Part shown: one piece after another, positions 1 through 7,212 of the stretch
How the letters are laid out: each line of letters begins with the position of its first letter
Position numbering within the stretch: the first letter of the stretch is position 1
Assembly (NCBI GenBank): GCA_011525915.1
Contig: WYBM01000098.1
Span: 1-64,000 of the forward strand
Origin: Ardenticatenaceae bacterium
Lineage (GTDB): Bacteria > Chloroflexota > Anaerolineae > Promineifilales > Promineifilaceae
Reading direction: 5' to 3'
DNA length: 64,000 bases
Notes under the pieces: generated by a model
Seen by the model: the letters and a program-made list of their open reading frames with translations, nothing else
Databases searched by the model: none
What the model was told of the DNA's origin: nothing
Translations under genes and position numbers: made by a program

Positions 1-92
1 GAAACTGTCAACTTTTCGCGCAGTTCTTGGACTTCTCGCTTAAGTTGCTCGTTTTCTGCTCGCAGTTGCTTTACTTCGTCCATGCTTATCAT
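1..92 (-). CDS. Transposase-like coiled-coil protein, N-terminal fragment (runs off window)
   Basis: The first ~30 codons of a minus-strand gene are visible; the rest lies left of the window. They form regular leucine heptads (MDEVKQLRAENEQLKREV), as at the N terminus of several transposases and their accessory proteins, for example IS66-type ORFs. Two in-frame ATGs (92 and 83) are possible starts. A short hairpin (CAGGT..ACCTG, 102-116) lies just upstream and could belong to an element end. The family cannot be fixed from this stub; a plain coiled-coil protein is the alternative. Confidence 0.5.
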   Translation of the reverse strand, partial: MISMDEVKQLRAENEQLKREVQELREKLTV

Positions 93-125
93 TTATACCA
101 CAGGTTTTAGACCTGTATAGTTACA

Positions 126-476
126 ATGATTTCATTAAGGTCTTTTTTCGATAGAGTTATTCTCGTACCATTGTTGGTGATTGTTTCTTTGCTCGCAGGA
201 ATTTTTACTAATGCCTTCTTTTTTATAAGTTTCGTGAAACTTTTTTCTACTCAGAATGCAATGATCATAAGTTCTTTGACCCCAATTCCACTCATGTGGG
301 TGGGAATTGGTATTCTTGTTTGGAGTGCAATCCAAATAGCAAAGAGTAGTAATGACCATCCGAATTTTCAGAAGGAACCGATTACTAAGTTTGACTTACC
401 ATTAATTTATTATTTGGTTGCGTTTTTTGGAGTCGGAATGATAATTTTTTATCAACAATTAGCGGTGTCTCTATAG
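126..476 (+). CDS. Small membrane protein, array member 1
   Basis: The 116-residue protein is mostly hydrophobic, with about three membrane segments (near residues 10-38, 47-70 and 92-112) and a charged loop around 72-85. I recognise no family. The coding sequence is visibly AT-rich and contains no ACGGCCGT, unlike most genes further right. It is divergent from the partial gene at the window edge and is the first of nine short same-strand membrane-protein genes. No strong ribosome binding site precedes the ATG, so this is the least certain member. Confidence 0.5.
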   Translation: MISLRSFFDRVILVPLLVIVSLLAGIFTNAFFFISFVKLFSTQNAMIISSLTPIPLMWVGIGILVWSAIQIAKSSNDHPNFQKEPITKFDLPLIYYLVAFFGVGMIIFYQQLAVSL

Positions 477-484
477 CTGCGCTC

Positions 485-682
485 TTTTTAGACCGAAAGC
501 ACTAAAGCTATTTCGATGAGAACCAGGAGAGAGCAAGAGTGAACCATCGCTAGACTGGTCTTCCAAGCCGCACCCCTTTGTTTTGCCTTTTCCAACCCGT
601 TTTCTGCTGGTTCTTTGGCCAGGCAATGATCGGACAGAGGGCCCTAGTGCATTTGCTGATATGTAACGTTTGTATGCAGGGC
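485..682 (+). repeat. Array spacer module, copy 1
   Basis: From about 522 the spacer matches 4399-4546 closely: both contain GGAGAGAGCAAG, then GTGAACCAT, CTTTGTTTT, and a CGGACAGAGG segment. The second copy begins inside the 3' end of the gene at 4003-4419, so this copy probably carries the remnant of a related gene tail. A shorter version lies at 2777-2850. I see no gene here. Confidence 0.65.
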
Positions 683-820
683 TGATCTTCCCCCGTTCTT
701 ACATATCATACGAGGAGTTAAGACCAAGTATACGTTTTCGGAGGGAGTATTATGACACGTAACATAAAAACTTATACAGCTGAATGTAAGCAGGAAGCGG
801 TGCGTAAGCTATTTCAAGGT
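683..820 (+). mobile_element. IS3-family left end with 5' end of orfA
   Basis: The sequence starts TGATCTTCCCCC, as many IS3-group left ends do, continues with a short leader containing a GGAGGG ribosome binding site, and enters a reading frame beginning MTRNIKTYTAECKQEAV. That is the usual start of IS3-family OrfA (the [KR]YTAEFKxEAV motif). Similarity stops after about 23 codons. No orfB or right end is visible, so this is a truncated end whose reading frame has joined unrelated coding sequence. The exact right boundary is uncertain. Confidence 0.6.
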
Positions 821-1144
821 TTTTCTTTCGACGCAGATTCTCTAACCACTATTCAAAAGTCAATATCTTTTGCGATTGCGACATTGCTTATGCTCATAGC
901 CAAATCGGCATTAGAAGAAGTCTACGCTTACTTCAGGCTAAACGTGCAATCTTATTTGATCGCTTTGTTACTTTCCATTGTCGGTTCTCTTGGCTTTTAC
1001 GGTATGGCTGCCATATGCAAGTATATCTGGGTAAGATCATCTAGAACTGAGGCCAAAACATTTGTTTTTTCTACCCTTTCTCTGACTTTTGCTCTCATCT
1101 CTGGTATGAATCTTGCTTTATATGTGGCTATATTTTTTCTGTAG
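752..1144 (+). CDS. Small membrane protein with IS3 OrfA-like leader (fusion), array member 2
   Basis: Residues 1-23 look like the start of an IS3 OrfA transposase protein (YTAECKQEAVRKL). From about residue 24 the protein is a small membrane protein with three hydrophobic segments (near 38-55, 66-92 and 104-130). The GGAGGG ribosome binding site belongs to the IS end, so the insertion would now drive translation of the membrane protein. The original start was probably lost. The membrane part is of no family I know and has the AT-rich composition of its neighbours. Whether the chimera is expressed is unknown; a degenerate gene is the alternative. Confidence 0.55.
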   Translation: MTRNIKTYTAECKQEAVRKLFQGFSFDADSLTTIQKSISFAIATLLMLIAKSALEEVYAYFRLNVQSYLIALLLSIVGSLGFYGMAAICKYIWVRSSRTEAKTFVFSTLSLTFALISGMNLALYVAIFFL

Positions 1145-1591
1145 TGCCTGTCACAAACTTTAAAAAGAACCTTCTATCCCACATTCCGCACTTAGATTGG
1201 GTCAATTGACATAACTTTCTTAATCATGCACCTAAAGCCGTTCTGTCAAGAAATTGATCCGAAAAGCATGAACTGCAAACGTAATTTTTCTCAGAGCAAA
1301 TTATAGAGTCCAATTTTTGAAGGTGCGGAATGTGGGTTTTAACTTCTCTGGTGATTCGATTTGGAGTAAAAAGATCAAGGTGAATTGTTTAGGGTGAAGT
1401 AGGGCGCAGCTGTTATCCAACTGTCGTGTGTCAGCCTGTCAGGGGGTACGGCCGTAGGCAACAAACAAATGGCCGATACAGTCTGGGATAGAGTTTCCCT
1501 CCGTGAGCCCTTTGTCATGTGGTCTGGCGTAGCAGAGCATCGACATTTGGAGGCTTCTACCTCTCAAATCTTCAGAAGATAGGAGCATCAT
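1145..1591. other. 447-base spacer: possible MITE plus GC-rich array module
   Basis: No convincing gene is seen. The left half is AT-rich and holds the inverted-repeat element at 1178-1336. The right half (about 1381-1500) resembles the other array spacers: GTAGGGCG, a TCGTGTG..CAGCCTG segment, and ACGGCCGTAGGCAACAAAC, comparable to ACGGCCGTAGCCCAACAAAC at 2893. The gene at 1592 has its ribosome binding site at the end of this spacer. Confidence 0.5.
1178..1336. repeat. 159-bp element with perfect 14-bp terminal inverted repeats (MITE-like)
   Basis: CCCACATTCCGCAC at 1178-1191 is the exact reverse complement of GTGCGGAATGTGGG at 1323-1336. The interior is AT-rich with no reading frame, which fits a non-autonomous transposable element or the joined ends of a deleted insertion sequence. 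I see no clear target duplication, and no second copy in the window. Confidence 0.6.
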
Positions 1592-1942
1592 ATGATTGAT
1601 TTTACTTTTTTAACATCAACACCATTCTTTATTGGACTTAGCCTTCTTCAATTCATTATGGTTTACTTGATAATCAAACCCCTGCGGGTGGAGAATTATG
1701 GGCCGGAAAAATCTCGTCAAGAAGTCAAAAATAAGCGGTTAGCCAGTACATCGCTCCTGGCATCAGGTCTTTTTCTTTTGGCGATTGTTGCCGTCAAGAA
1801 GCTCAAAGAAGCGGAATTGTTCGGCCCCCCGTTTTTTCCTTTGGTTCTTTTTATCTCCGTTTCTCTCCTTCTTATAGTTGCCTGGTGGTACTTCATGGGC
1901 TTTAAGCAGCTTTGTTCCTGGAAAGGAGTGCCCTTTAAATAA
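1592..1942 (+). CDS. Small membrane protein, array member 3
   Basis: A 116-residue protein with three hydrophobic segments (near 10-28, 52-68 and 82-104) and a basic loop rich in K and R around 33-50. TAGGAG lies eight bases before the ATG. I do not recognise the family. Like its neighbours it is AT-rich, lacks ACGGCCGT, and stands alone between repeated spacers rather than in a tight operon. Confidence 0.6.
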   Translation: MIDFTFLTSTPFFIGLSLLQFIMVYLIIKPLRVENYGPEKSRQEVKNKRLASTSLLASGLFLLAIVAVKKLKEAELFGPPFFPLVLFISVSLLLIVAWWYFMGFKQLCSWKGVPFK

Positions 1943-2000
1943 AACTAAACATACCATGTGTTTGCCAGGGGTACGGCCGTGGCAAGAGAGGATCGATGAT

Positions 2001-2369
2001 ATGTCTGAGAAAAAACGAAACCCCATCAAGACGTTAGTGCTTTGTGTGTTAATTACGTTTGCATTAGTGAATGCTTTGGCCGCGTTCTCTCAGTTGATTG
2101 GTTGGCCTTCTTCAAGTTCTGAGGTTGTGAAGCCACAATGGTATCTGTTTTCATTTGGTGTTGTGAATACAGTGCTGACCATTTCCCTTTTAGGTGTGCT
2201 GGAAGGGAAACAATGGGGGGCATATGGCATCATCATTGCTCTGTTGGCTCAAGTAACCAGCTATACCCTCGTTGCTCAAAAATCATTTCTTTCCTTTCTG
2301 GTTAGTGTTGTTGTGATTGTGATACCTGGTGTGCTTTTTCTTGCCAATAGGCGCTTACTGAAAAACTAA
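2001..2369 (+). CDS. Small membrane protein (WGAY type), array member 4
   Basis: The ATG at 2001 follows a GAGAGGA ribosome binding site. The frame is open upstream to 1878, but that part overlaps the previous gene and its spacer. The 122-residue protein has a basic N terminus (MSEKKRNPIK) and four hydrophobic segments. It is paralogous to the protein at 2955-3326: both carry a hydrophobic helix, then K(Q/K)WGAY, another helix, a K-S-hydrophobic stretch and a final helix. The function is unknown. Short four-helix proteins with a WGAY-like motif are common annotations without assigned roles. Confidence 0.65.
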   Translation: MSEKKRNPIKTLVLCVLITFALVNALAAFSQLIGWPSSSSEVVKPQWYLFSFGVVNTVLTISLLGVLEGKQWGAYGIIIALLAQVTSYTLVAQKSFLSFLVSVVVIVIPGVLFLANRRLLKN

Positions 2370-2378
2370 CACATCTAA

Positions 2379-2420
2379 TGATCTTCCCCCATTTTATGGT
2401 TCACTCTAGTTCAACCACGA
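2379..2420 (+). mobile_element. Solo IS3-type left-end sequence
   Basis: TGATCTTCCCCC at 2379-2390 repeats exactly the 12 bases at 683-694 that begin the IS3-like end there, ten bases after the stop of the preceding gene. The following bases diverge, and no orfA start follows. It may be the footprint of a second, decayed insertion. The right edge is arbitrary. Confidence 0.4.
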
Positions 2421-2520
2421 GGGATATATGCAGTTGTTTTGCCAATTATCGCCAAAACATCCAGATAGCCATGTGAGTTAATTTCACTTAACCACTCGAA
2501 TAGTATAAGGAGTAAATACC

Positions 2521-2760
2521 ATGCCGCAAGTTTTTATATTTTTCATAATAGTAATTGAAGTTTTTGTGTTTTTAGTAGCTGGAGCCATTCTTCATAAAAG
2601 AGAAAAGTCATTTTTACCTCTTTTTATCCTTATGGCGACCGCCATAGTTGCTTTAACTACATATATGTTAGTTGATTCAGTCTTAATATTAGGTCCCGCT
2701 TTATTTGTAGGGGCGTCTGCAGCGCTGTTTTATCAATTTTATATCCTGCGGCAAAATTAA
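2521..2760 (+). CDS. Small membrane protein, array member 5
   Basis: A 79-residue protein, almost all hydrophobic, with about three membrane segments (3-23, 31-48 and 52-74) and one short basic loop (HKREKS). AAGGAG lies well placed before the ATG. No family is recognised. It is strongly AT-rich with no ACGGCCGT. Confidence 0.6.
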   Translation: MPQVFIFFIIVIEVFVFLVAGAILHKREKSFLPLFILMATAIVALTTYMLVDSVLILGPALFVGASAALFYQFYILRQN

Positions 2761-2776
2761 CAGTAAATTCCTTATG

Positions 2777-2945
2777 GACCGGTCTTTCAAACCGTGCCTC
2801 TTTGTTTTGCCTCTTTCCAACGCGCTTTCTGCTGATTCTTGGGCTATGCTCTCGCCGAGCAGGCCGCGGCCCATCTGATGATGGTCAGACACGGCCGTAG
2901 CCCAACAAACTATAGGGGGTGCGGTCTCGAAGGCCGGCGCAAGGG
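2777..2945 (+). repeat. Array spacer module, copy 2
   Basis: The left part (CCTCTTTGTTTTGCCTC, then CTTTCTGCTGATTCTTGGG) matches the spacers at 560-620 and 4430-4480. The right part (CCCATCTGATGATGGTCAG, then ACGGCCGTAGCCCAACAAAC, then a CGGTCTCGAAGG segment) matches 4590-4690. It is GC-rich compared with the genes on either side. I see no coding capacity; the minus-strand open frame across it is a by-product of the repeat. Confidence 0.65.
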
Positions 2946-2954
2946 AAAAGTTCT

Positions 2955-3326
2955 ATGACACTCAAAAGAAAACATGATCCTGCATATTTGATTGGCCTTT
3001 TGGTGGGGATAGCATACAGTCTCTTCATTGCGAGCAAATCTGTCATCGGGTTCGTTGAGCCATTGGCAACAGGAAATTCTAATGCCACATTTGATCTAGA
3101 GCTGATTCTCAGGTTTTGTTGGAACATTCTTATGTGTATTTCATTCATTGCCATTTTAAAGTGGAAAAAGTGGGGCGCCTATTTGTTTTTTGTGACGGCC
3201 ATCTTTTGGGTAGGGTCTGTCACACTAATTCATGGCAAGTCGCTTACCTATTTCTTGGTGGCAAGCTCTGTGAGTATTGGTCCATTCTTGCTGATTCTTA
3301 TTCCTGTTTGGAAGCAGTTAGATTAG
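2955..3326 (+). CDS. Small membrane protein (WGAY type), array member 6
   Basis: The start is set at the ATG at 2955, preceded by AAGGGA; the upstream in-frame codons from 2919 lie in the repeated spacer. The 123-residue protein has a basic N terminus (MTLKRKHD) and four hydrophobic segments. It is paralogous to the protein at 2001-2369 in the second half (KKWGAY, then GKSLTYFLVA). The conserved layout suggests an old duplication of a cassette-like unit. Function is unknown. Confidence 0.65.
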   Translation: MTLKRKHDPAYLIGLLVGIAYSLFIASKSVIGFVEPLATGNSNATFDLELILRFCWNILMCISFIAILKWKKWGAYLFFVTAIFWVGSVTLIHGKSLTYFLVASSVSIGPFLLILIPVWKQLD

Positions 3327-3410
3327 GAATCTTATCCATTGTGGTAGGGTTTTGGGTTATCAATAGAGTCTAATCTTGAGAAGGCTTGATCAGGCTTATT
3401 CAGAATCATC

Positions 3411-3560
3411 CCATAGTAGAAACTGATCTTCCAGACCATGACCTCTTTATGGGTTGGTGTAGGGCGTGGCAGGGCAAACGGCCGTCATCTCATTATCGTG
3501 TGCCCGCCTGCTAAAGAAGAACAGGCCTACGGCCGTGACTTATGAAGGCAGTTTGTCAGG
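3411..3560 (+). repeat. Array spacer module, copy 3 (divergent)
   Basis: This spacer carries two ACGGCCGT sites (near 3485 and 3529), a GTAGGGCGTGGCAGGGC segment, and ATTATCGTGTGCCCGCCTG, which resembles TGTCGTGTGTCAGCCTG at about 1420. It is a more divergent relative of the other array spacers. No gene is seen. Confidence 0.45.
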
Positions 3561-3582
3561 TTGACAGTCAACAGGAGGTAAA

Positions 3583-3837
3583 GTGATTAAACAATTCGTG
3601 GAGTCTTTAAGACAATGGGGATTATCCAGTCCATTGCGCACTTTTCTGTATATTTTTCTTTTTTCTCTTGCACTTTTTGTTTTGTCGCAATTGGTACTCC
3701 ATCCTCAGGAACTGCTTGATGAACCGTGGCAGAAGGGTGGTTTACAAATAGCATTACCCCTTTCTGTAGTTGGCGCTCTCATTGGTGCGCTCTATATACA
3801 GTATAAAAGAAAGAGAAAGGACAGGCGATTTCAGTAG
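3583..3837 (+). CDS. Small membrane protein, array member 7
   Basis: The gene starts with GTG at 3583, five bases after a perfect AGGAGG. The 84-residue product has two hydrophobic segments (near 19-38 and 55-73), an amphipathic N terminus, and a basic C-terminal tail (QYKRKRKDRRFQ) that would place the C terminus in the cytoplasm. Family unknown. Confidence 0.6.
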   Translation: MIKQFVESLRQWGLSSPLRTFLYIFLFSLALFVLSQLVLHPQELLDEPWQKGGLQIALPLSVVGALIGALYIQYKRKRKDRRFQ

Positions 3838-3875
3838 ATCGAAATCACTCTTGCTATCATGACTCTTCTATGGGT

Positions 3876-3990
3876 TAGGTAAACCGCGAAAAGTTTCCAG
3901 ATGTAAAAAGAGGCGTTTTCTCGCGGTTTACTCGAGGAATCGGCCGCGATTCGCTCACTCTTTTCCCGAAAATTTTTTGCCGATTACCTA
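3876..3990 (+). mobile_element. TA-bounded twin-hairpin element, copy A
   Basis: The element starts TAGGTAAACCGCG and ends GCCGATTACCTA. The left half folds into one hairpin (GTAAACCGCG with CGCGGTTTAC) and the right half into a second (AATCGGC with GCCGATT). Copies B to E lie at 8898, 9011, 31755 and 62081. Both ends are flanked by TA, which suits IS630/mariner-type mobilisation. It ends 12 bases before the next start codon. Confidence 0.7.
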
Positions 3991-4002
3991 AAAGGGGTTC
4001 TG

Positions 4003-4419
4003 ATGTCAAAAAAGGTCTTTTGGAGCGGCGCGGCTGCCGCAGTCCTATGGACAGGTCTCGTAACAATGTCAATGAGTACGATTGTTCCTATCCCATTTCA
4101 ATTTGTGATTCTAGGGGTAAGCCTACTGATTATTCCTTTTATCTTCTACTATTTAAGCAGAAGAGGCATTGTAAAGATTGTGCCTTTGAAATCAGAAGAT
4201 GGCCATAACTACAGAAACATAGCATTTTTGTTGGCTGTGATAATGATGTTGGTTGCTATTCTTTTGATCTGGGCATTCAGTGGGATGCTGAACTTCTTTA
4301 AAGGCGGCGGTTACACTTCTGAAGCAGCAGCCATTATGTTTTTGTTAGCTATACCCATTGGGGCGGCAATAATTATGTCTTTAACAGGATTGACTATATA
4401 CCGGAGAGAGCAAGCGTGA
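4003..4419 (+). CDS. Small membrane protein, array member 8
   Basis: A 138-residue protein with four hydrophobic segments (near 7-25, 28-50, 70-93 and 105-130) and a charged loop (KIVPLKSEDGHN). AAAGGGG precedes the ATG directly after twin-hairpin copy A. The last ~20 bases of the gene belong to the repeat shared with 522-680, so a related gene probably once stood there too. No family is recognised. Confidence 0.6.
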   Translation: MSKKVFWSGAAAAVLWTGLVTMSMSTIVPIPFQFVILGVSLLIIPFIFYYLSRRGIVKIVPLKSEDGHNYRNIAFLLAVIMMLVAILLIWAFSGMLNFFKGGGYTSEAAAIMFLLAIPIGAAIIMSLTGLTIYRREQA

Positions 4420-4690
4420 ACCATAGCTGGGCCTCTTTGTTTTACCTCTTTCCAGCGTGTTTTCTTCTGGTTCTTGGGCCAAACAGTGACCGGACAGAGG
4501 TCTCTGACGCATTTGTCGGCATGTGATGTTTACAATCAGAGGGGGGCGTGGACGGGAGGTGAGGCGAGAGGGCCAACGGCCGTAGCCCCATCTAATGACG
4601 GTCAGACACGGCCGTATGTGCGCCTTTACCTGGTTGCGAGAGCACACGGCCGTAGCGCAATGAACTATAGATGATACGATCTGGAAGACC
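4399..4690 (+). repeat. Array spacer module, copy 4 (fullest copy)
   Basis: This is the longest spacer version. It joins the segment shared with 522-680 (GGAGAGAGCAAG through CGGACAGAGG) to the segment shared with 2870-2945 (CCCATCTAATGACGGTCAG through GATACGATCTGGAAG), with three ACGGCCGT sites. It links the other copies and suggests that they derive from one unit. A minus-strand open frame over it has no start signal or recognisable product. Confidence 0.65.
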
Positions 4691-4714
4691 AATCACAACA
4701 GAGAATGGACTGAC

Positions 4715-5041
4715 ATGGACCTTAAACAAAATAAAGCAAATGTGCGAAACTTTGGCGTGTTTTACTTTCTATTGGGCACGGTGTTGTTTTTAGGGAAGTG
4801 GCTGGCCTGGAATGAATCAGCCTGGGGCGTGGTCGTCTTTATTTTTGCAATGGCAACCCTCTTCTTGAATCCTTTGGACAAAGTCAAAGCGTGGTCGGTT
4901 GGTAGAAGGCTTTCGGCTTTTTTCATAATAGCTGTTACCTTCTACCTGGGCTCTTTGCTGGTCGGCTTCGATTTCATGATATCTTTTGCTTCCGTTTTGA
5001 TTTGTCTGTCGGGATTGTACCTGATAATTCAGAGTAAATAG
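4715..5041 (+). CDS. Small membrane protein, array member 9
   Basis: A 108-residue protein with a charged N terminus (MDLKQNKANVR) and four hydrophobic segments (near 14-29, 37-51, 66-84 and 87-106). It is the last gene of the array. The following 140 bases (5042-5184) carry another ACGGCCGT and no gene, and then the gene order switches to the minus strand. No family is recognised. Confidence 0.6.
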   Translation: MDLKQNKANVRNFGVFYFLLGTVLFLGKWLAWNESAWGVVVFIFAMATLFLNPLDKVKAWSVGRRLSAFFIIAVTFYLGSLLVGFDFMISFASVLICLSGLYLIIQSK

Positions 5042-5184
5042 CAAGCCATAGTACCTTTCATAACAGGGATCAACCTTGCGGCCGTGAGTGGTCTGTGGTG
5101 TGGTGCAACAGGGCCAACGGCCGTGCCCTATTTGATTGTGGGTGGACCCGGCCAGGGCATCATGGCTCTGGCCGGAGTGCTTGC

Positions 5185-7059
5185 TTAAAAAGGGAACAAC
5201 AGCGGCAGCACCACCGCCACCTCTACCAGCGCCAGAAAGATAAGGGGGATGCCCACCCGGGCATAATCGCCAAAGGTGTAATGGCCGGCACCCATCACCA
5301 GCGTGTTTGTGGGTGAGGCTACCGGCGTGGCAAAAGCCATCGAAGCGGCCACGGCAATGGCCATGAGAAAGGCATGAGGCTGCACGCCCAACTGCACGGC
5401 TGAAGCCAGCGCCAACGGCGCTACCACCACCGTTGTGGCCGTGTTTGAAAGCACCTGGGTAAAGGCTGTCGTTAATAAAAACAGGCCCACCAGCACCGCT
5501 AACGGCCCGATGACTCCTAACGACTTGACCAACCCCTGGGCCGCCCAATCAACGACCCCCGCATTTTCCATGGCCAGGCTCAGCGGAATCATACCGGCAA
5601 TCAGGAATAAACTGCGCCAATCGATGAACTCATACGCTTCATCCATGGTCAGGCAGCCAGACAGCACCATCAGCAAGGCGGCGATCATGGCCGTGGCCGT
5701 TAAAGAGGTGACCCCGGCAATCATAGCCACCACCATGCCCACCAGGATCACCAGGGCGATCTTTGCTTTCTCTTTGCGTGGTGCTTCAATCATCGCTTCT
5801 GGCTGGCCAATGACCACAAAGTCACGCCGCTTCTGCTTCAGCGCCACGATGTTCTCCCACGCTCCCTGCACCAGTAAAATATCGCCAAATTCCAGCCGTG
5901 TCGTCTGTAAATCAAGCCGTTTTGTCTCGCCAGGCCGGTTGATGTTGAGCACGGTCAGGTGATAGGTGGAGCCAAACCGTTCGTCTACCAGCGTTCGGCC
6001 CGCCAGGCGAGAGCGGCGCGGCAGCAGCACTTCGGCCACGCCAATTTCGCGGCTGATTAATGCCTTTTCGTCTTTGGGCTCGCCGGGCTGCACCCCCAGG
6101 TTCCAGTGGGCGGCGGCATGGGCCACATCGTCTGGCTCGCCTTTGACAATAAGGACGTCGTCTAGCTGGATGGTGGTGCCGTTGGGTAGAATGGCTTCCG
6201 CCGGGGGTTCGGCGTCGTTCGTTTTCTGGCGGCGCTGGGCAAATTGGAAGGCTGGCCGGACCTCGACCGGGCGCATGATCTTTAACACCGTCACGCCAAA
6301 ATCATGTCCCAAGGCGGTTTGCGCCACCGTCTGGCCCACGATGTCAGACCCTCGCCGCACACGCAGACGTAGTAGCTGGTCAGGTAACTTGTATTCGTCC
6401 ACCAGTTCTTTAGGGGTAGGCAGGCGCTGTGGGTCTGCCTGGGGGCGGCGATCAGGCAGCAGGCGGCGGCCCACCAGTGTCAGGTATAGGATGCCGGTCA
6501 TCACCAGGATAAAACCCATGGGCGTAAAGCTGAAAAAGCCGAAGGGTTCATAGCCGTTGGCCGCCAATACATCACGCACAATAATGTTTGGTGGCGTACC
6601 GATGAGGGTGCCGGCCCCACCCAACAAAGAGCCAAAGGAGAGCGGTATCAGGAGCCGGGAAGGGCTGATGTTGGCATTTTTAGCCAGGACAATGGCTGCC
6701 GGCAGCAAGACGGCCACCGTGCCGGTGTCACTCATGACACCGGAGAGCAGGGCTACCGCGGCCATCAGCACCACAATCAGCCGGCTTTCCTGGTGGCCGG
6801 AAATGGCTAAGATGCGCCGGCCAATGGTTCCGGCCAACCCGGTATTCATGACACCACCGCCAACAATAAACAAGGCGCCAATGGTCAACACGGCCGTGCT
6901 GGAGAAACCAGAAAGCGCTTCTTCGGTTGTCAGAAGGCCGCTGAGCATGAGTAAAACCACCACACCCAGGGCCACCACGTCTACCCGTACCTTTTCGCTG
7001 ATAAACAGAACAACGGCCGTGACCAGAATCCCAATCGCCAGCCACATTTCCACGCTCAT
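5185..7059 (-). CDS. SLC13/DASS-family anion transporter with two RCK_C domains
   Basis: The protein is an inner-membrane transporter of the divalent anion:sodium symporter class (sulfate, dicarboxylate or similar). About five N-terminal helices carry GTLIGTPPN, the first of the family's paired substrate-site motifs. Two cytoplasmic TrkA-C (RCK_C) domains follow, around residues 230-315 and 340-420. Then comes a second helix bundle with LSNTATTVVVAPLAL and FATPVASPTNTLVMG. The ATG at 7059 fits the family N terminus (MSVEMWLAIGIL) and has AAAGGA upstream; the frame is open to a GTG at 7122. The length of 624 residues is normal for RCK-containing members. The substrate cannot be told from sequence. 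Confidence 0.88.
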   Translation of the reverse strand: MSVEMWLAIGILVTAVVLFISEKVRVDVVALGVVVLLMLSGLLTTEEALSGFSSTAVLTIGALFIVGGGVMNTGLAGTIGRRILAISGHQESRLIVVLMAAVALLSGVMSDTGTVAVLLPAAIVLAKNANISPSRLLIPLSFGSLLGGAGTLIGTPPNIIVRDVLAANGYEPFGFFSFTPMGFILVMTGILYLTLVGRRLLPDRRPQADPQRLPTPKELVDEYKLPDQLLRLRVRRGSDIVGQTVAQTALGHDFGVTVLKIMRPVEVRPAFQFAQRRQKTNDAEPPAEAILPNGTTIQLDDVLIVKGEPDDVAHAAAHWNLGVQPGEPKDEKALISREIGVAEVLLPRRSRLAGRTLVDERFGSTYHLTVLNINRPGETKRLDLQTTRLEFGDILLVQGAWENIVALKQKRRDFVVIGQPEAMIEAPRKEKAKIALVILVGMVVAMIAGVTSLTATAMIAALLMVLSGCLTMDEAYEFIDWRSLFLIAGMIPLSLAMENAGVVDWAAQGLVKSLGVIGPLAVLVGLFLLTTAFTQVLSNTATTVVVAPLALASAVQLGVQPHAFLMAIAVAASMAFATPVASPTNTLVMGAGHYTFGDYARVGIPLIFLALVEVAVVLPLLFPF

Positions 7060-7212
7060 ACCCGATGATATCCTTTGTTTCTGTGATGGCTCCATGATAA
7101 GGAGTTGCCGCTGGGATGGCACGTGAAGATAGTCACATAAAAACGACGAGGAAGGGTAGTTGGCGGCCGTAGACAGCGGCAGATAAGCGCATCCTCTGCT
7201 TTTTCCGGGCGT

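Noticed and set aside
1878-2000. N-terminal extension of array member 4
   Set aside because: The extra codons overlap the previous gene and a spacer with ACGGCCGT; the ATG at 2001 has a good ribosome binding site.
2890-2945. Integron attC site (GCCCAACAAAC resembles an R'' core)
   Set aside because: The matching GTTRRRY core and paired L boxes are not found downstream, and the other spacers do not keep the GCCCAAC core. No integrase is visible.
4381-4692. Minus-strand gene over the array spacer
   Set aside because: It overlaps a better gene, lies in a repeat shared with non-coding spacers, and has no start signal or known domain.
5435-7126. Three long plus-strand open frames opposite the SLC13 gene
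   Set aside because: They are antisense shadows of a clearly recognisable transporter gene and show no domain of their own.
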